Below, in pieces: positions 27,047-37,916 of a stretch of DNA of 64,000 nucleotides; position 1 is the first letter of the stretch; every line of letters starts with the position of its first letter. A program made the position numbers and the translations under genes. Source of the stretch: Oricola cellulosilytica. Lineage in GTDB: Bacteria; Pseudomonadota; Alphaproteobacteria; Rhizobiales; Rhizobiaceae. The stretch lies in assembly GCF_019966575.1 (NCBI RefSeq), contig NZ_JAINFK010000001.1, forward strand, positions 633,626 to 697,625, written 5' to 3'. The notes beneath the pieces were generated by a model. The model saw nothing but the letters and a program-made list of their open reading frames with translations, did not search any database and was not told the DNA's origin.

Positions 27047-27373
27047 TCAGCGGCATTCCGGCGTCGCGTAGCCGGTGTCCCGGCAGTAGGCTGCGCGGGC
27101 GGCCGCCATCATGGCCTCGCCCTCGCGGATGCGGTCTTCTCCGCGATTGACGCGGTTTTCGCCCTTGCGGGCGAGCTTGCGGCCCTCGCGGACATCCTTG
27201 CGGCCCGCCTCGATCAGCTTCTCGCCCTTCTTGTAGTCGCCGGCGATGGCGCTCGCCTGTTCGCTGCGCGTCTCGAGCGTCTCGCCGAAGTCGGGCGACG
27301 TGGCGCAGCCCGCCAGCAGAAGGGCGAGAGCCAGCATGGACGCCGTCAGTTTTGGTGTCGCGATGGAATGCAT
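27047..27373 (-). CDS. Small lipoprotein with charged coiled repeat
   Basis: 108 residues from the ATG at 27373, behind CGGAGGTCCATACG. A lipoprotein signal ends in LLLAGC (Cys at about 23). The mature part is a highly charged helix with a recurrent pattern of Gly-Arg/Glu every seven or so residues (EAGRKDVREGRKLARKGENRV), reminiscent of Lpp-like or YgdI-like envelope coiled coils. A C-terminal CRDTGYATPEC pair may form a disulfide. Function unknown. Confidence 0.8.
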   Translation of the reverse strand: MHSIATPKLTASMLALALLLAGCATSPDFGETLETRSEQASAIAGDYKKGEKLIEAGRKDVREGRKLARKGENRVNRGEDRIREGEAMMAAARAAYCRDTGYATPECR

Positions 27374-27420
27374 CGTATGGACCTCCGAAGTGTGCCGGCG
27401 GACCCATAGCCGAAAATTAA

Positions 27421-27448
27421 CTATCGGTATAACGATATTTAATGATAG
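27421..27448. promoter_or_regulatory. AT-rich dyad in the lipoprotein/DUF1294 divergent promoter
   Basis: TATCG-GTATAA-CGATA (27422-27437) is a near-perfect inverted repeat, enclosed by CTATC (27421) and GATAG (27444-27448). It stands out in a very AT-rich 50-base stretch upstream of the lipoprotein gene. The form suits an operator; no adjacent regulator points to an owner. Confidence 0.4.
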
Positions 27449-27583
27449 GTAAGATGAGGATTTTCGATATCTTGCGGAGGCTGGAAGGGCGCGACCGGTC
27501 CGCGCGGCAGGCTTTCCCCGCGACATTGTCATCCCCGCATCGGGCGTTTGCAAGGCGCCGCCGCACGGGATAGGCGAACCCAA

Positions 27584-27862
27584 ATGATCGCCGAAACGCT
27601 CATCGCCCTCGCCGCCGTCAACGTGGCCTGTTGCGCCCTGTTCGGATGGGACAAGTACTGCGCGGCGAAAGGAGTGTGGCGCGTGCCGGAATCGACCCTG
27701 CTGGCCTTCGCGCTGATTGGCGGGACGCCCGGCGCGTTTGCCGGCCGTGCGCTGTTCCGCCACAAGACGCGCAAGCAGCCCTTTGTCGGGCAGCTTTATG
27801 GGATTGTGGGATTGCAGGCGGCCGGGCTGGCCCTGGCGGGGTGGTATTTACTTTTGCGGTGA
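27584..27862 (+). CDS. DUF1294 family membrane protein
   Basis: 92 residues from the ATG at 27584. Three hydrophobic segments; the DUF1294 pattern is clear: GWDKYCAAKGVWRVPESTLLAFALIGGTPGAFAGRALFRHKTRKQPF. In some proteins the domain is fused to a cold-shock domain, here it stands alone. Inner membrane, unknown role. Confidence 0.9.
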   Translation: MIAETLIALAAVNVACCALFGWDKYCAAKGVWRVPESTLLAFALIGGTPGAFAGRALFRHKTRKQPFVGQLYGIVGLQAAGLALAGWYLLLR

Positions 27863-27979
27863 AGAGCGCGCCTTATGGCGAGGACCCCCGCCCCCTCTCT
27901 TGCAATTTCCAGCACTTAGCCTGCGGCCAAGGCGCTGAATTTGCCCGGCGCTTTGCTACGGCTCCGCGCGTTCGTCGCT

Positions 27980-28005
27980 CCAATCGACAAATCGTTGTCG
28001 ATTGG
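27980..28005. repeat. Perfect 11-base hairpin in a candidate intergenic repeat element
   Basis: CCAATCGACAA, loop ATCG, TTGTCGATTGG. It lies in about 190 gene-free bases downstream of gyrB, together with a second GC-rich dyad near 28025-28048 (CCCCC facing GGGGGG). The layout resembles the scattered palindromic intergenic elements of rhizobial genomes. Downstream of gyrB it could also act in termination. Confidence 0.55.
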
Positions 28006-28053
28006 CCGCCTGCGGCGACCGCTACTCACCCCCACCAAGGGGGGAGTGGGGCG

Positions 28054-30582
<2,529 letters not shown>

Positions 30583-30667
30583 CTAGATATAGGATTTCAA
30601 AGGCGAAAAGCCAAATCGGAAGGGCGGGCCGACGGACCGCTTCACAGGAGCGCGAGACAGGCCGCTG

Positions 30668-31609
30668 TCACGTTCCCTTCCGTTCACCGGCTTCATCGCG
30701 GGCGACGTGGACGACCTGTTCCAACAGCCACCGGTGCAGAGCACTCTTGTCGTTGCGGCGATGGATCAGCGCGTTGATCTCGAAAGTACGGATCGTAATC
30801 GGCGGCTGTCGCACAGCCAAACCGAAAGCAGTTCCGAACCGCCGGGCCAGGCCGGCCGGCACCGTGGCGATCAGATCCGTCTGCGACAGGGCCGCAAACG
30901 CGGTCAGAAACTGTGGCATTGCCGCGACGACACGGCGGGACCTTCCGAAGTCTTCCAGATGCCGGTCCACAATTCCGTAAAGGTCTCCTGCTGGGGAGAC
31001 GATCAGGTGATCGGCGGCGACATATTCATCGAGGGTCGGATCCCCTCTCAACAGCGGGTGATCTGCACGCCCGACCACACGGTAGGTGTCGGTTCGCAGC
31101 AACTCTCGAATGGCGTCGTGCTCCTGCCAGAAGAAGCCGATGGCGAGATCGATCTCGCGGTTTTCAAGAGCAGCCAGCGCTGCCTCGCGGCCGAGAATCC
31201 GGAATCCGACCGATATGCCCGGCGCCTCACGGCGCATTCGCGCCAGCAAAGCGGACCCATAAACGGCAAGTTCGCCGTCGAACGCGCCGATGTCCACGCG
31301 CGCGGTGGCCCGCGCCGGATCGAACCCGGTCGCCCCCTGCAGGGCGGCGTCCAGCACATCAATCACCGCGCGGACCTGGGGCTCCAATTCGAGGGCCCGG
31401 GCGGTCGGCTCCAAGCCGTGCGGCCGGCGCAGGAACAGCGGATCGCCAAACACGTCCCGAAGGCGAGCAAGCGTGTGGCTGACCGAGGATTGGGTCAAGC
31501 CCATTTCCTGCGCGACGGTCGTCGCCTTGCCGTGCCGCAGCAGTGAAAGAAACGTCACCAGCATGGCCATGTCGAGCCGCCTGAGATTGATCTCATCAAT
31601 ATCTGCCAT
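30668..31609 (-). CDS. LysR family transcriptional regulator
   Basis: 313 residues. The HTH at about 20-65 contains GKATTVAQEMGLTQSSVSHTLARLRDVFGDPLFLRRPHGL, the pattern of the NodD/NahR-type subgroup. The effector domain contains ENREIDLAIGFFWQEHDAIRELL. It is divergent from a GFA-type gene, 72 bases between starts, which makes that gene a candidate target. The effector is unknown. Confidence 0.92.
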   Translation of the reverse strand: MADIDEINLRRLDMAMLVTFLSLLRHGKATTVAQEMGLTQSSVSHTLARLRDVFGDPLFLRRPHGLEPTARALELEPQVRAVIDVLDAALQGATGFDPARATARVDIGAFDGELAVYGSALLARMRREAPGISVGFRILGREAALAALENREIDLAIGFFWQEHDAIRELLRTDTYRVVGRADHPLLRGDPTLDEYVAADHLIVSPAGDLYGIVDRHLEDFGRSRRVVAAMPQFLTAFAALSQTDLIATVPAGLARRFGTAFGLAVRQPPITIRTFEINALIHRRNDKSALHRWLLEQVVHVARDEAGERKGT

Positions 31610-31681
31610 GATTATTTTTCATTTTCGTTGATAACGGTCGCCGTCCTATCGAGGTTAACGGGGATTGAAAAGGCCGACTCG

Positions 31682-32104
31682 ATGAACATGCAGGTCGACT
31701 CGCGGGGAAAAGTGGACGGATTGACTGCCCGCTGTCATTGCGGCGGGGTGTCATTTATCCTGCCGACCAGTCGCTCTGGCGTGGTGGCCTGTCATTGTAC
31801 CGATTGCCGTACTCTGCACGGCAACTACAATGCGATGCTGGCTGTTCCGCGAGAGGCGATCGTCATGCTGTTCGACGATACGCTGGCCTGGTACGACAGT
31901 TCGGAAAATGTGCGGCGCGGGTTCTGCTCCAAGTGCGGCTCGCGGCTGTTCAAGGACAGGCATCTGGCGGACCACGTCATGGTCTCTGCCGGCTCCGTGA
32001 TCGGGCCAGTGGGCGCGCGCATCGTCGAAAACATGTTCGAGGAATCCAAGGGCGACTGGTACGACCTGCCGAGAACCCGTCGCGACCAACTTCCGACCGC
32101 CTAA
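31682..32104 (+). CDS. GFA family zinc protein
   Basis: 140 residues from the ATG at 31682 (a second ATG at 31688 is possible). Zinc-type motifs of the glutathione-dependent formaldehyde-activating enzyme family are present: CHCGGVSF, CHCTDCR and FCSKCGSRL. Many family members are not formaldehyde enzymes but other thiol-linked proteins, so the reaction is open. It is divergent from a LysR regulator and stands before the stressosome operon with about 200 bases between. Confidence 0.87.
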   Translation: MNMQVDSRGKVDGLTARCHCGGVSFILPTSRSGVVACHCTDCRTLHGNYNAMLAVPREAIVMLFDDTLAWYDSSENVRRGFCSKCGSRLFKDRHLADHVMVSAGSVIGPVGARIVENMFEESKGDWYDLPRTRRDQLPTA

Positions 32105-32301
32105 AGCCTAAAGATTTTCGCAAGCGGCCTCGCGGCGCTAGTTCTTGCGGGTCATATTTCAGGTAACATCCTCGATTCTACCATGCGCCTCGGGAAAAAT
32201 CCGCTCTTCTTATCGAAAAGATCATCAAAACATATAGCGTCGCCCCGTCTCGAAAGGTAAGGAGCCGCCAAGGGACAGACGGACACCAAAAGGGAGCGCA
32301 C

Positions 32302-33192
32302 ATGCCCAACCGGAGCGACGGCAAGGGGCTGGAAATCATCGAGGACGATTTCGACGCGGTCGTGAACGACTGGATCGAGATGCAGAAGGATGAGGGTATC
32401 CAGCGGACTGACCTTTTCTCGGAAACAGAGATACATGAGCAGACCCGCAGTTTCCTGCGGGCCTTCATCCACGGAATTCGAGCGGGCGGCTCGGTCACCG
32501 ATTTCAGTCTCGAGCACAAATCCTGGCAGGAATTGCGTGACGTTCTCGACGACATCACTCGCGAGCGAATCGGCCGCGGCGTGCCTGCCGGCGAGATGGC
32601 GGGTTTCGTGCTTGCACTGAAGGAACCGGTCTTCAACCGGCTGCGCGAGCATTACGGCAAGAAGGTCGATACGATGCTCGACGAGATCGTCAAGTTCGGC
32701 AGCGTGGTCGACGAGCTCGCACTGTTCACCAACCAGCAGTTCATCATCGAACGCGAGCAGGTCATCGAACGCCAGCGCGACGAGATGCTGGAACTGTCGA
32801 CCCCGGTCGTAGAGTTGTGGGAAAGGGTTCTGACCATCCCGCTGATCGGAACGCTGGATTCCGTTCGCGCGCAGGAAGTCATGGAAAATCTGCTGGAGGC
32901 AATCGTCAGACACAGGGCCGAAGTGGCCATCGTGGACATTACCGGCGTGCAAACTGTCGACACACAGGTCGCCCAACACCTGCTGCGGACCGCCGCGGCG
33001 GTACGGCTGATGGGCGCCGAGTGCATCATTTCCGGAGTGAGCCCGAAGATCGCCCAGACAATCGTCCAGCTCGGCGTCGATGTCGGCGACGTGACCACGC
33101 GTTCGTCGATCCGCACTGCGCTGGTCCATGCCTTTGAAACGGTCGGTTACACGATCACGCGGCGCGGCGGCGAGGCCGAACAGTTTGTCTAA
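32302..33192 (+). CDS. rsbR: Stressosome scaffold protein RsbR
   Basis: 296 residues. An N-terminal non-haem globin-like helical region (about 10-150, no named ligand motif) is followed by a linker helix and a C-terminal STAS domain from about 165. In Bacillus RsbRA two Thr are phosphorylated by RsbT, 34 residues apart. Here the matching places are Ser187 in IGTLDSVRAQ and Thr221 in QTVDTQVAQH, also 34 apart, so the first is Ser. The segment ISGVSPKIAQTIVQLGVDV is typical. It forms the stressosome shell with RsbS and senses through the N-domain. First gene of a five-gene operon; the stop overlaps rsbS. Confidence 0.93.
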   Translation: MPNRSDGKGLEIIEDDFDAVVNDWIEMQKDEGIQRTDLFSETEIHEQTRSFLRAFIHGIRAGGSVTDFSLEHKSWQELRDVLDDITRERIGRGVPAGEMAGFVLALKEPVFNRLREHYGKKVDTMLDEIVKFGSVVDELALFTNQQFIIEREQVIERQRDEMLELSTPVVELWERVLTIPLIGTLDSVRAQEVMENLLEAIVRHRAEVAIVDITGVQTVDTQVAQHLLRTAAAVRLMGAECIISGVSPKIAQTIVQLGVDVGDVTTRSSIRTALVHAFETVGYTITRRGGEAEQFV

Positions 33193-33547
33193 CGCGGTCG
33201 GCATCTACGCCGTCGAGGACGTGCTGCTGGTCTCCATCAAGGACGACATCACGGATAGCGACGTCATCGAGCTGCAGGACGGGCTGTCCGAGGAGGTCGT
33301 GCGAACGGGCGCGCGGGGCGTGGTGATCGACATCAGCGCTCTCGATATCGTCGACACGTTCGTCGGCCGCATCTTCGCCCAGCTTTCCGGCGTGGCCAAA
33401 CTGCTCGATGCAGAAACCTACATCGTCGGCATGCGCCCCGCGGTCGCCATGACCCTGGTGGAGCTCGGCATGACATTGCCGGAGAGCAACATGGCCCTGT
33501 CCGTCAGCCAGGCGCTGCGGCGCATCAGGGCTAACCGCACGAGATGA
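33185..33547 (+). CDS. rsbS: Stressosome protein RsbS (STAS domain)
   Basis: 120 residues from a TTG at 33185, which overlaps the rsbR stop and gives the normal RsbS length (about 120); an ATG at 33128 would add 19 unrelated residues. A single STAS domain: AVGIYAVEDVLLVSIKDDI, GVVIDISALDIVDTFVGR, YIVGMRPAVAMTLVELGM. In Bacillus the RsbT target is Ser59 in IVDSFVTR; here the same place is Thr58 in IVDTFVGR. That still permits phosphorylation but is unusual. RsbS holds RsbT in the stressosome until phosphorylated. It shares ATGA with rsbT. Confidence 0.93.
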   Translation: MSNAVGIYAVEDVLLVSIKDDITDSDVIELQDGLSEEVVRTGARGVVIDISALDIVDTFVGRIFAQLSGVAKLLDAETYIVGMRPAVAMTLVELGMTLPESNMALSVSQALRRIRANRTR

Positions 33548-33951
33548 CCGTTCCCGGCGGCCGCCTGGTCGCGACAGTAAAGCTTTCCACCGACCGCGAT
33601 GTGGCGCGCGCGCGACAGGCCGTGTCCCGTGCGTTCGATGACCTCAAGGCCCGCGCCATCCGGAAGACGCGATTCGTCACGGCGGTCAGCGAAATAGCGC
33701 GGAATGCCGTGACCCATGGGCGCGGCGGCGAAATGTCCATATTCGTGCACGACCGCCCGCCGGGAGTATCGGTGATATGCAGCGACAACGGGCCGGGGAT
33801 CGAGAACACGGAGCAGGCAATGTCGGACGGCTTCAGCACGGGACGCAGCATGGGCAAGGGGCTTGGAGGCGCGCGGCGGCTGGCCGACACATTCGAGCTG
33901 GTTTCATCACCTGGAAGCGGCACGGTTGTACGCATGTCGGGGACGGCATGA
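33544..33951 (+). CDS. rsbT: Stressosome switch kinase RsbT
   Basis: 135 residues; a GHKL-type serine/threonine kinase of the RsbT/RsbW family. N box VSEIARNAVTHGRGG, G1 DNGPGI and G2 GRSMGKGLGGARRLADTF are all intact. By family it phosphorylates RsbR and RsbS, is then released, and activates a downstream partner (RsbU in Bacillus). Here no RsbU follows; the next genes carry the candidate partners. Start and stop overlap its neighbours by four bases each (ATGA), indicating coupled translation. Confidence 0.94.
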   Translation: MTVPGGRLVATVKLSTDRDVARARQAVSRAFDDLKARAIRKTRFVTAVSEIARNAVTHGRGGEMSIFVHDRPPGVSVICSDNGPGIENTEQAMSDGFSTGRSMGKGLGGARRLADTFELVSSPGSGTVVRMSGTA

Positions 33952-34958
33952 GCGAGTTCGTCAGGATCACCGACCAGAGTTCCGCCGCGGACGCACGCCG
34001 GCGATTGCGGCGAGTTGCCGCCGCCGAGGACTTCGACAGCGACACCATCGAGCGCGCCGCCATCGTCGCGACCGAGGCCGCCACCAACATCGTCCGGTAC
34101 GCCGGACGCGGCAACATCCTCATCGACACGATGCCTCTTTTCGGCACGAAGAAGCTCGTCATCATCGCCATGGACAAGGGCTCTGGCATCGCAAAGCTGG
34201 AGCGAATGATGCGGGACGGCGAATCGACGGGTGGCGGGAGCGGAACCGGCCTCGGCGCGATGCAGCGCCTGTCGGATCGCTTCGACATTCACACGGAGCC
34301 CGGGGCCGGGACGGTCGTAGCCTGCGAATTCGGCCCATCCGCCTCCGACGGCAAGACCCGGCGGTTCGACGCCGCCGGACTGCGGCTGAACCACCCCGGC
34401 GAGAGCGAATGCGGTGATGCCTGGCTGCTGCGGACCACGGGACGGAGCAGCCAGTTTTTCCTGTGCGACGGTCTCGGCCACGGTCCCCGCGCCGCTGAAG
34501 CCGCCAATCGTGCGATCGAAGGTCTGAAGAACCATGGCGGAGCGCCGGTGGAGACGATACTCGACGACCTCTCACACACAATGCGGCCGACGCGCGGAGC
34601 CGTCGCGGCGCTATGCCAGGTGGAGGGGGAATCGCCGACGATGACCTATGGGGGTATCGGCAACATATCCACACTGCACCTTTCGAACGGAGCCATACGC
34701 CGGCTGGCGTCGCGGGACGGACGGCTGGGCGCGGTCGAGCGGCGGGCGATGGTGGAGACGCTCGACATCCAGCCGGGCGACACGGTGGTGATGCACACCG
34801 ACGGGATCTCCACGCTGCGCGGCTTCGAGAGCCGGACCGGCCTGCTGCGCCGCTCCGCCCTGACTATCGCCGGCGTGATCTTGCGGGATCATCTGCGCGG
34901 GCGCGACGATGCAGGGATCGTGGTCGTAAAGATCCGGAAAGACCAGGACCAACGATGA
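33948..34958 (+). CDS. Anti-sigma-type ATPase domain fused to SpoIIE/RsbX-type phosphatase
   Basis: 336 residues. Residues about 1-130 are a second GHKL kinase-like domain: N box ATEAATNIVRYAGRG, G1 DKGSGI, G2 GSGTGLGAMQRLSDRF. Residues about 145-332 are a PP2C/SpoIIE phosphatase with metal-site residues Asp157 (ECGDAW), Asp174 (CDGLGHG), Asp285 (HTDGIS) and Asp320/Asp321 (RDDAGIVVVK). The phosphatase half is closest in form to RsbX, which dephosphorylates RsbR and RsbS and resets the stressosome. A kinase-like and a phosphatase domain in one chain is notable. ATGA overlaps on both sides. Confidence 0.9.
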   Translation: MSEFVRITDQSSAADARRRLRRVAAAEDFDSDTIERAAIVATEAATNIVRYAGRGNILIDTMPLFGTKKLVIIAMDKGSGIAKLERMMRDGESTGGGSGTGLGAMQRLSDRFDIHTEPGAGTVVACEFGPSASDGKTRRFDAAGLRLNHPGESECGDAWLLRTTGRSSQFFLCDGLGHGPRAAEAANRAIEGLKNHGGAPVETILDDLSHTMRPTRGAVAALCQVEGESPTMTYGGIGNISTLHLSNGAIRRLASRDGRLGAVERRAMVETLDIQPGDTVVMHTDGISTLRGFESRTGLLRRSALTIAGVILRDHLRGRDDAGIVVVKIRKDQDQR

Positions 34959-36103
34959 AACGGCTGGCATCCGTGCGGGTAACACGCGAACAGGACATCG
35001 TGCGAGTACGCCAGATCGGCCAACTGGTCGCGCGGACGACCGGCTTCAGCGCGTTTGCCGAAACACGGGTGGTCACAGCCTGGCTCGAACTGGCGCGCAA
35101 CATCCTGCAGCACGGAGGGGGCGGCCGCATCAACTTCGCCCTCGATGCGCACCGCAGGAAGATCGCCGCGATCGGTACCGCCATCGACGAGGGCCCGGGG
35201 ATCGAGCGCGTTGACGATCTGCTGCAGGGCCGGCGCCGCCCGGCGGACAAGGGGGGTCTCGGTCTGGGCCTGCGCGGCGTGCACCGCATGGCCGACCGTT
35301 TCGACATCAGGACCGGGCCTGAAGGAACACGCGTGGAAGCAGGCTTCCTGTCGGAACGGCCGGAAGGCGAATTGCTCGACACCGTGAAGGAGGCGGCCGA
35401 TGCGATCGAAGCGCTGGACCAGATCGATCCCGCAGCGGTGCTGGCGCAGCAGAACGACGACCTCATGCGGGCGCTGAGCGAACGCGACCTGCTGATTGCC
35501 GAGATTCATCATCGCACGCGCAACAACCTGGCGCTCGTCTCCAGTCTGGTGCGGCTCAGCCGCTCCGGCGCGAAGCAGGAGGAAACGCGCGCGGCGCTCA
35601 AGGAACTCGAAGGCCGGATCAACGCGATCATACAGGTGCACCAGCAATTGCAGCATGCCGAAACCAGCGGCGAGATGCAGCTGGTTCCCCTGCTCGAGGA
35701 AGTCGTAGCCCAGGCACGCCGGGCATTCAGCGCCCCGAACCTGCTCATCTCGACCGAGGTTACAGGAGACCAGGTGACTGTCGGAAGCGGCGCCGCCGTG
35801 GCTCTCGGCCTGATCGTCGGAGAACTGATCACCAACGCGATGAAGCATGGCTTCGCCGGACGTTCCGAGGGACGCATTACCGTTTCGCTCGACTCATCCC
35901 AGGACGGCTACCTGACGCTGGTAACGGCCGATGACGGCAACGGCCTTCCCGCCGGCCAGGACCGCCCCGAACGGTCGTCGTCTCTCGGCTGGCGGATGAT
36001 CCGCACAATGGCGGACAAATATGGCGGCCAGATTACCACCGACGGCACAAAGGGTCTGCGGGTGACCATCCGCTTCGACAGGGATCTCCTGACCGAGACC
36101 TGA
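34955..36103 (+). CDS. RsbT-like ATPase domain fused to HisKA_2 histidine kinase
   Basis: 382 residues. The N-terminal domain (about 5-135) is an RsbT/RsbW-like GHKL fold: LELARNILQHGGGG, DEGPGI, GGLGLGLRGVHRMADRF. A linker at about 140-180 leads to a HisKA_2 dimer/phosphoacceptor region with the His pair 185/186 in LLIAEIHHRTRNNLALVSSL, then a HATPase with GELITNAMKHGF and SLGWRMIRTMADKYGG. There is no receiver or membrane segment. HisKA_2/HWE kinases are the class that phosphorylates PhyR in alphaproteobacteria, so this may be the stressosome output (inference). Last gene of the operon. Confidence 0.9.
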   Translation: MKRLASVRVTREQDIVRVRQIGQLVARTTGFSAFAETRVVTAWLELARNILQHGGGGRINFALDAHRRKIAAIGTAIDEGPGIERVDDLLQGRRRPADKGGLGLGLRGVHRMADRFDIRTGPEGTRVEAGFLSERPEGELLDTVKEAADAIEALDQIDPAAVLAQQNDDLMRALSERDLLIAEIHHRTRNNLALVSSLVRLSRSGAKQEETRAALKELEGRINAIIQVHQQLQHAETSGEMQLVPLLEEVVAQARRAFSAPNLLISTEVTGDQVTVGSGAAVALGLIVGELITNAMKHGFAGRSEGRITVSLDSSQDGYLTLVTADDGNGLPAGQDRPERSSSLGWRMIRTMADKYGGQITTDGTKGLRVTIRFDRDLLTET

Positions 36104-36139
36104 GGGCGCGCTCGCCGTTAACCGCCCGTCCGCAGTTAA

Positions 36140-37765
36140 TCAGGCCGGCAGTTTGTAATCAGCGAATTGCTTGCGCAGGGCGGTCTTCTTGATCTTGCCC
36201 GTGGCCGTGTGTGGAATCTCGTCAACGAAGGCGACATCGTCGGGCAGCCACCATTTCGCGATCTTGCCCTCCATGAAGGAGAGAATGTCGTTCTTGGCGG
36301 GGGACTTGCCGTCTTTCTTGACGATGACGAGCAGGGGCCGCTCGTCCCATTTCGGATGGGCGACGCCGATGACGGCCGCCTCGGCGACGTCGGGGTGACC
36401 AACGGCCAGATTTTCCAGATCGATGGTCGAGATCCACTCCCCGCCCGACTTGATGACGTCCTTGGAGCGGTCGGTGATCTGCATGTAGCCGAACTCATCG
36501 ATATGGGCGACATCGCCGGTGTCGAACCAGCCTTCGTCGTCGAATTGCTCCGCGCCCGCGCCGCCGTAATAGGAGGAGGCGACGGCGGGTCCGCGGACCT
36601 TGAGGCGACCAAATGTCTTGCCGTCCCAGGGAAGATCGTTTCCGGCGTCGTCTGTGATCTTCATCTCCACGCCAAACGGCGCAGGGCCCTGTTTCTGCTT
36701 GATGTCCATCAGCCTGTCGCCGGTCCGATCGGCATATTCCGGTTTCATCGTGCAAAGGGAGCCGAGCGGGCTCATTTCGGTCATCCCCCAGGCGTGAACA
36801 ACCTCGACATCGTAGACCTTCTCGAACTTTTCGGTGATGGCGCGCGGACAGGCCGCGCCGCCGATCACCACCTTTGTCAGATGCGGCAGCTTGTTACCGG
36901 TCTGCTCGAGATATTGCAGCAGCATCAGCCAGACTGTCGGCACGGCAGCGGTGAAGGTGACCTTCTCGGCATCGAGCAATTCGTAGATGGACTCGCCGTC
37001 CATCCGGCCGCCCGGCATGACCAGCTTGGCGCCGATCATCGGCGCGGTCTGGCCGAGGCCCCAGGCATTGGCATGGAACATCGGGACGACGGGCAGGATG
37101 ACATCCCTGGCGCCGACGCCCATGGCGTCCGGCAGCGCTGCCATCATGGCGTGCAGGACGTTGGAGCGGTGCGAATAGAGCACACCCTTGGGATCGCCCG
37201 TCGTTCCGGAGGTGTAGCACATGCCGCACGCGTCGTTCTCGCCGACATCGACCCAGGCAAAATCCCCATCGGCCCCGGAAAGCCAGTCCTCGTAGCAGAC
37301 GACGTTTTCCAAAACGGTTTCCGGCATGTGTGCGGCATCGGTCATCACGATGATCTTTTTCAGCGTCGGCACCTGCGAGGCGATCTTTTCGACGATCGGC
37401 ACGAAGGAGAGGTCGACAAAGATCGCGCGATCCTCGGCATGGTTCATGATCCAGGCAATCTGGTCGGGAAAGAGGCGCGGATTGAGCGTGTGATAAACGC
37501 CGCCGGCACCCATGATCCCGTACCACGCTTCCAGGTGAAGCGCGGTGTTCCAGGCGAGGGTGGCAATGCGGTCGCCCTTCCTGAAGCCCTCGCGCGCCAG
37601 CAATTGCGCGATCTTCAGGGAACGGTCCCGCACATCGGAGTAGGTCGTGCGCACGATCGGTCCCTCGACCGAGCGCGAGACGACCTCGCGTCCTGGATGC
37701 TGAAGGGCGGCAAAGTCAATGATCTTGTGGCAGACGAGCGGCCATTCCTGCATCAATCCGTGCAT
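36140..37765 (-). CDS. Fatty-acyl-CoA synthetase (AMP-binding)
   Basis: 541 residues from the ATG at 37765, behind GGGGGAGGAACGC. Signature motifs: [19 protein letters not shown] (P-loop type), [28 protein letters not shown] and the catalytic Lys near the end in [10 protein letters not shown]. It activates a carboxylic acid as acyl-adenylate and passes it to CoA. The overall form fits medium/long-chain acyl-CoA ligases of the FadD3/AlkK group. No other lipid genes are adjacent; it converges on the stressosome operon. Confidence 0.92.
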   Translation of the reverse strand: MHGLMQEWPLVCHKIIDFAALQHPGREVVSRSVEGPIVRTTYSDVRDRSLKIAQLLAREGFRKGDRIATLAWNTALHLEAWYGIMGAGGVYHTLNPRLFPDQIAWIMNHAEDRAIFVDLSFVPIVEKIASQVPTLKKIIVMTDAAHMPETVLENVVCYEDWLSGADGDFAWVDVGENDACGMCYTSGTTGDPKGVLYSHRSNVLHAMMAALPDAMGVGARDVILPVVPMFHANAWGLGQTAPMIGAKLVMPGGRMDGESIYELLDAEKVTFTAAVPTVWLMLLQYLEQTGNKLPHLTKVVIGGAACPRAITEKFEKVYDVEVVHAWGMTEMSPLGSLCTMKPEYADRTGDRLMDIKQKQGPAPFGVEMKITDDAGNDLPWDGKTFGRLKVRGPAVASSYYGGAGAEQFDDEGWFDTGDVAHIDEFGYMQITDRSKDVIKSGGEWISTIDLENLAVGHPDVAEAAVIGVAHPKWDERPLLVIVKKDGKSPAKNDILSFMEGKIAKWWLPDDVAFVDEIPHTATGKIKKTALRKQFADYKLPA

Positions 37766-37916
37766 GCGTTCCTCCCCCGGATGCTTTCCGCCCAATCTGG
37801 CGAACCGTCAGGAAATGTCCAGAGGCGATGAACACGTCCAGCAACCGATCCGGCGTTTTGGTCGGCCGTCGCGCCCGGCATCGCATCCAGGTCCGGAGAT
37901 GCCGGGCACGTGCCTG

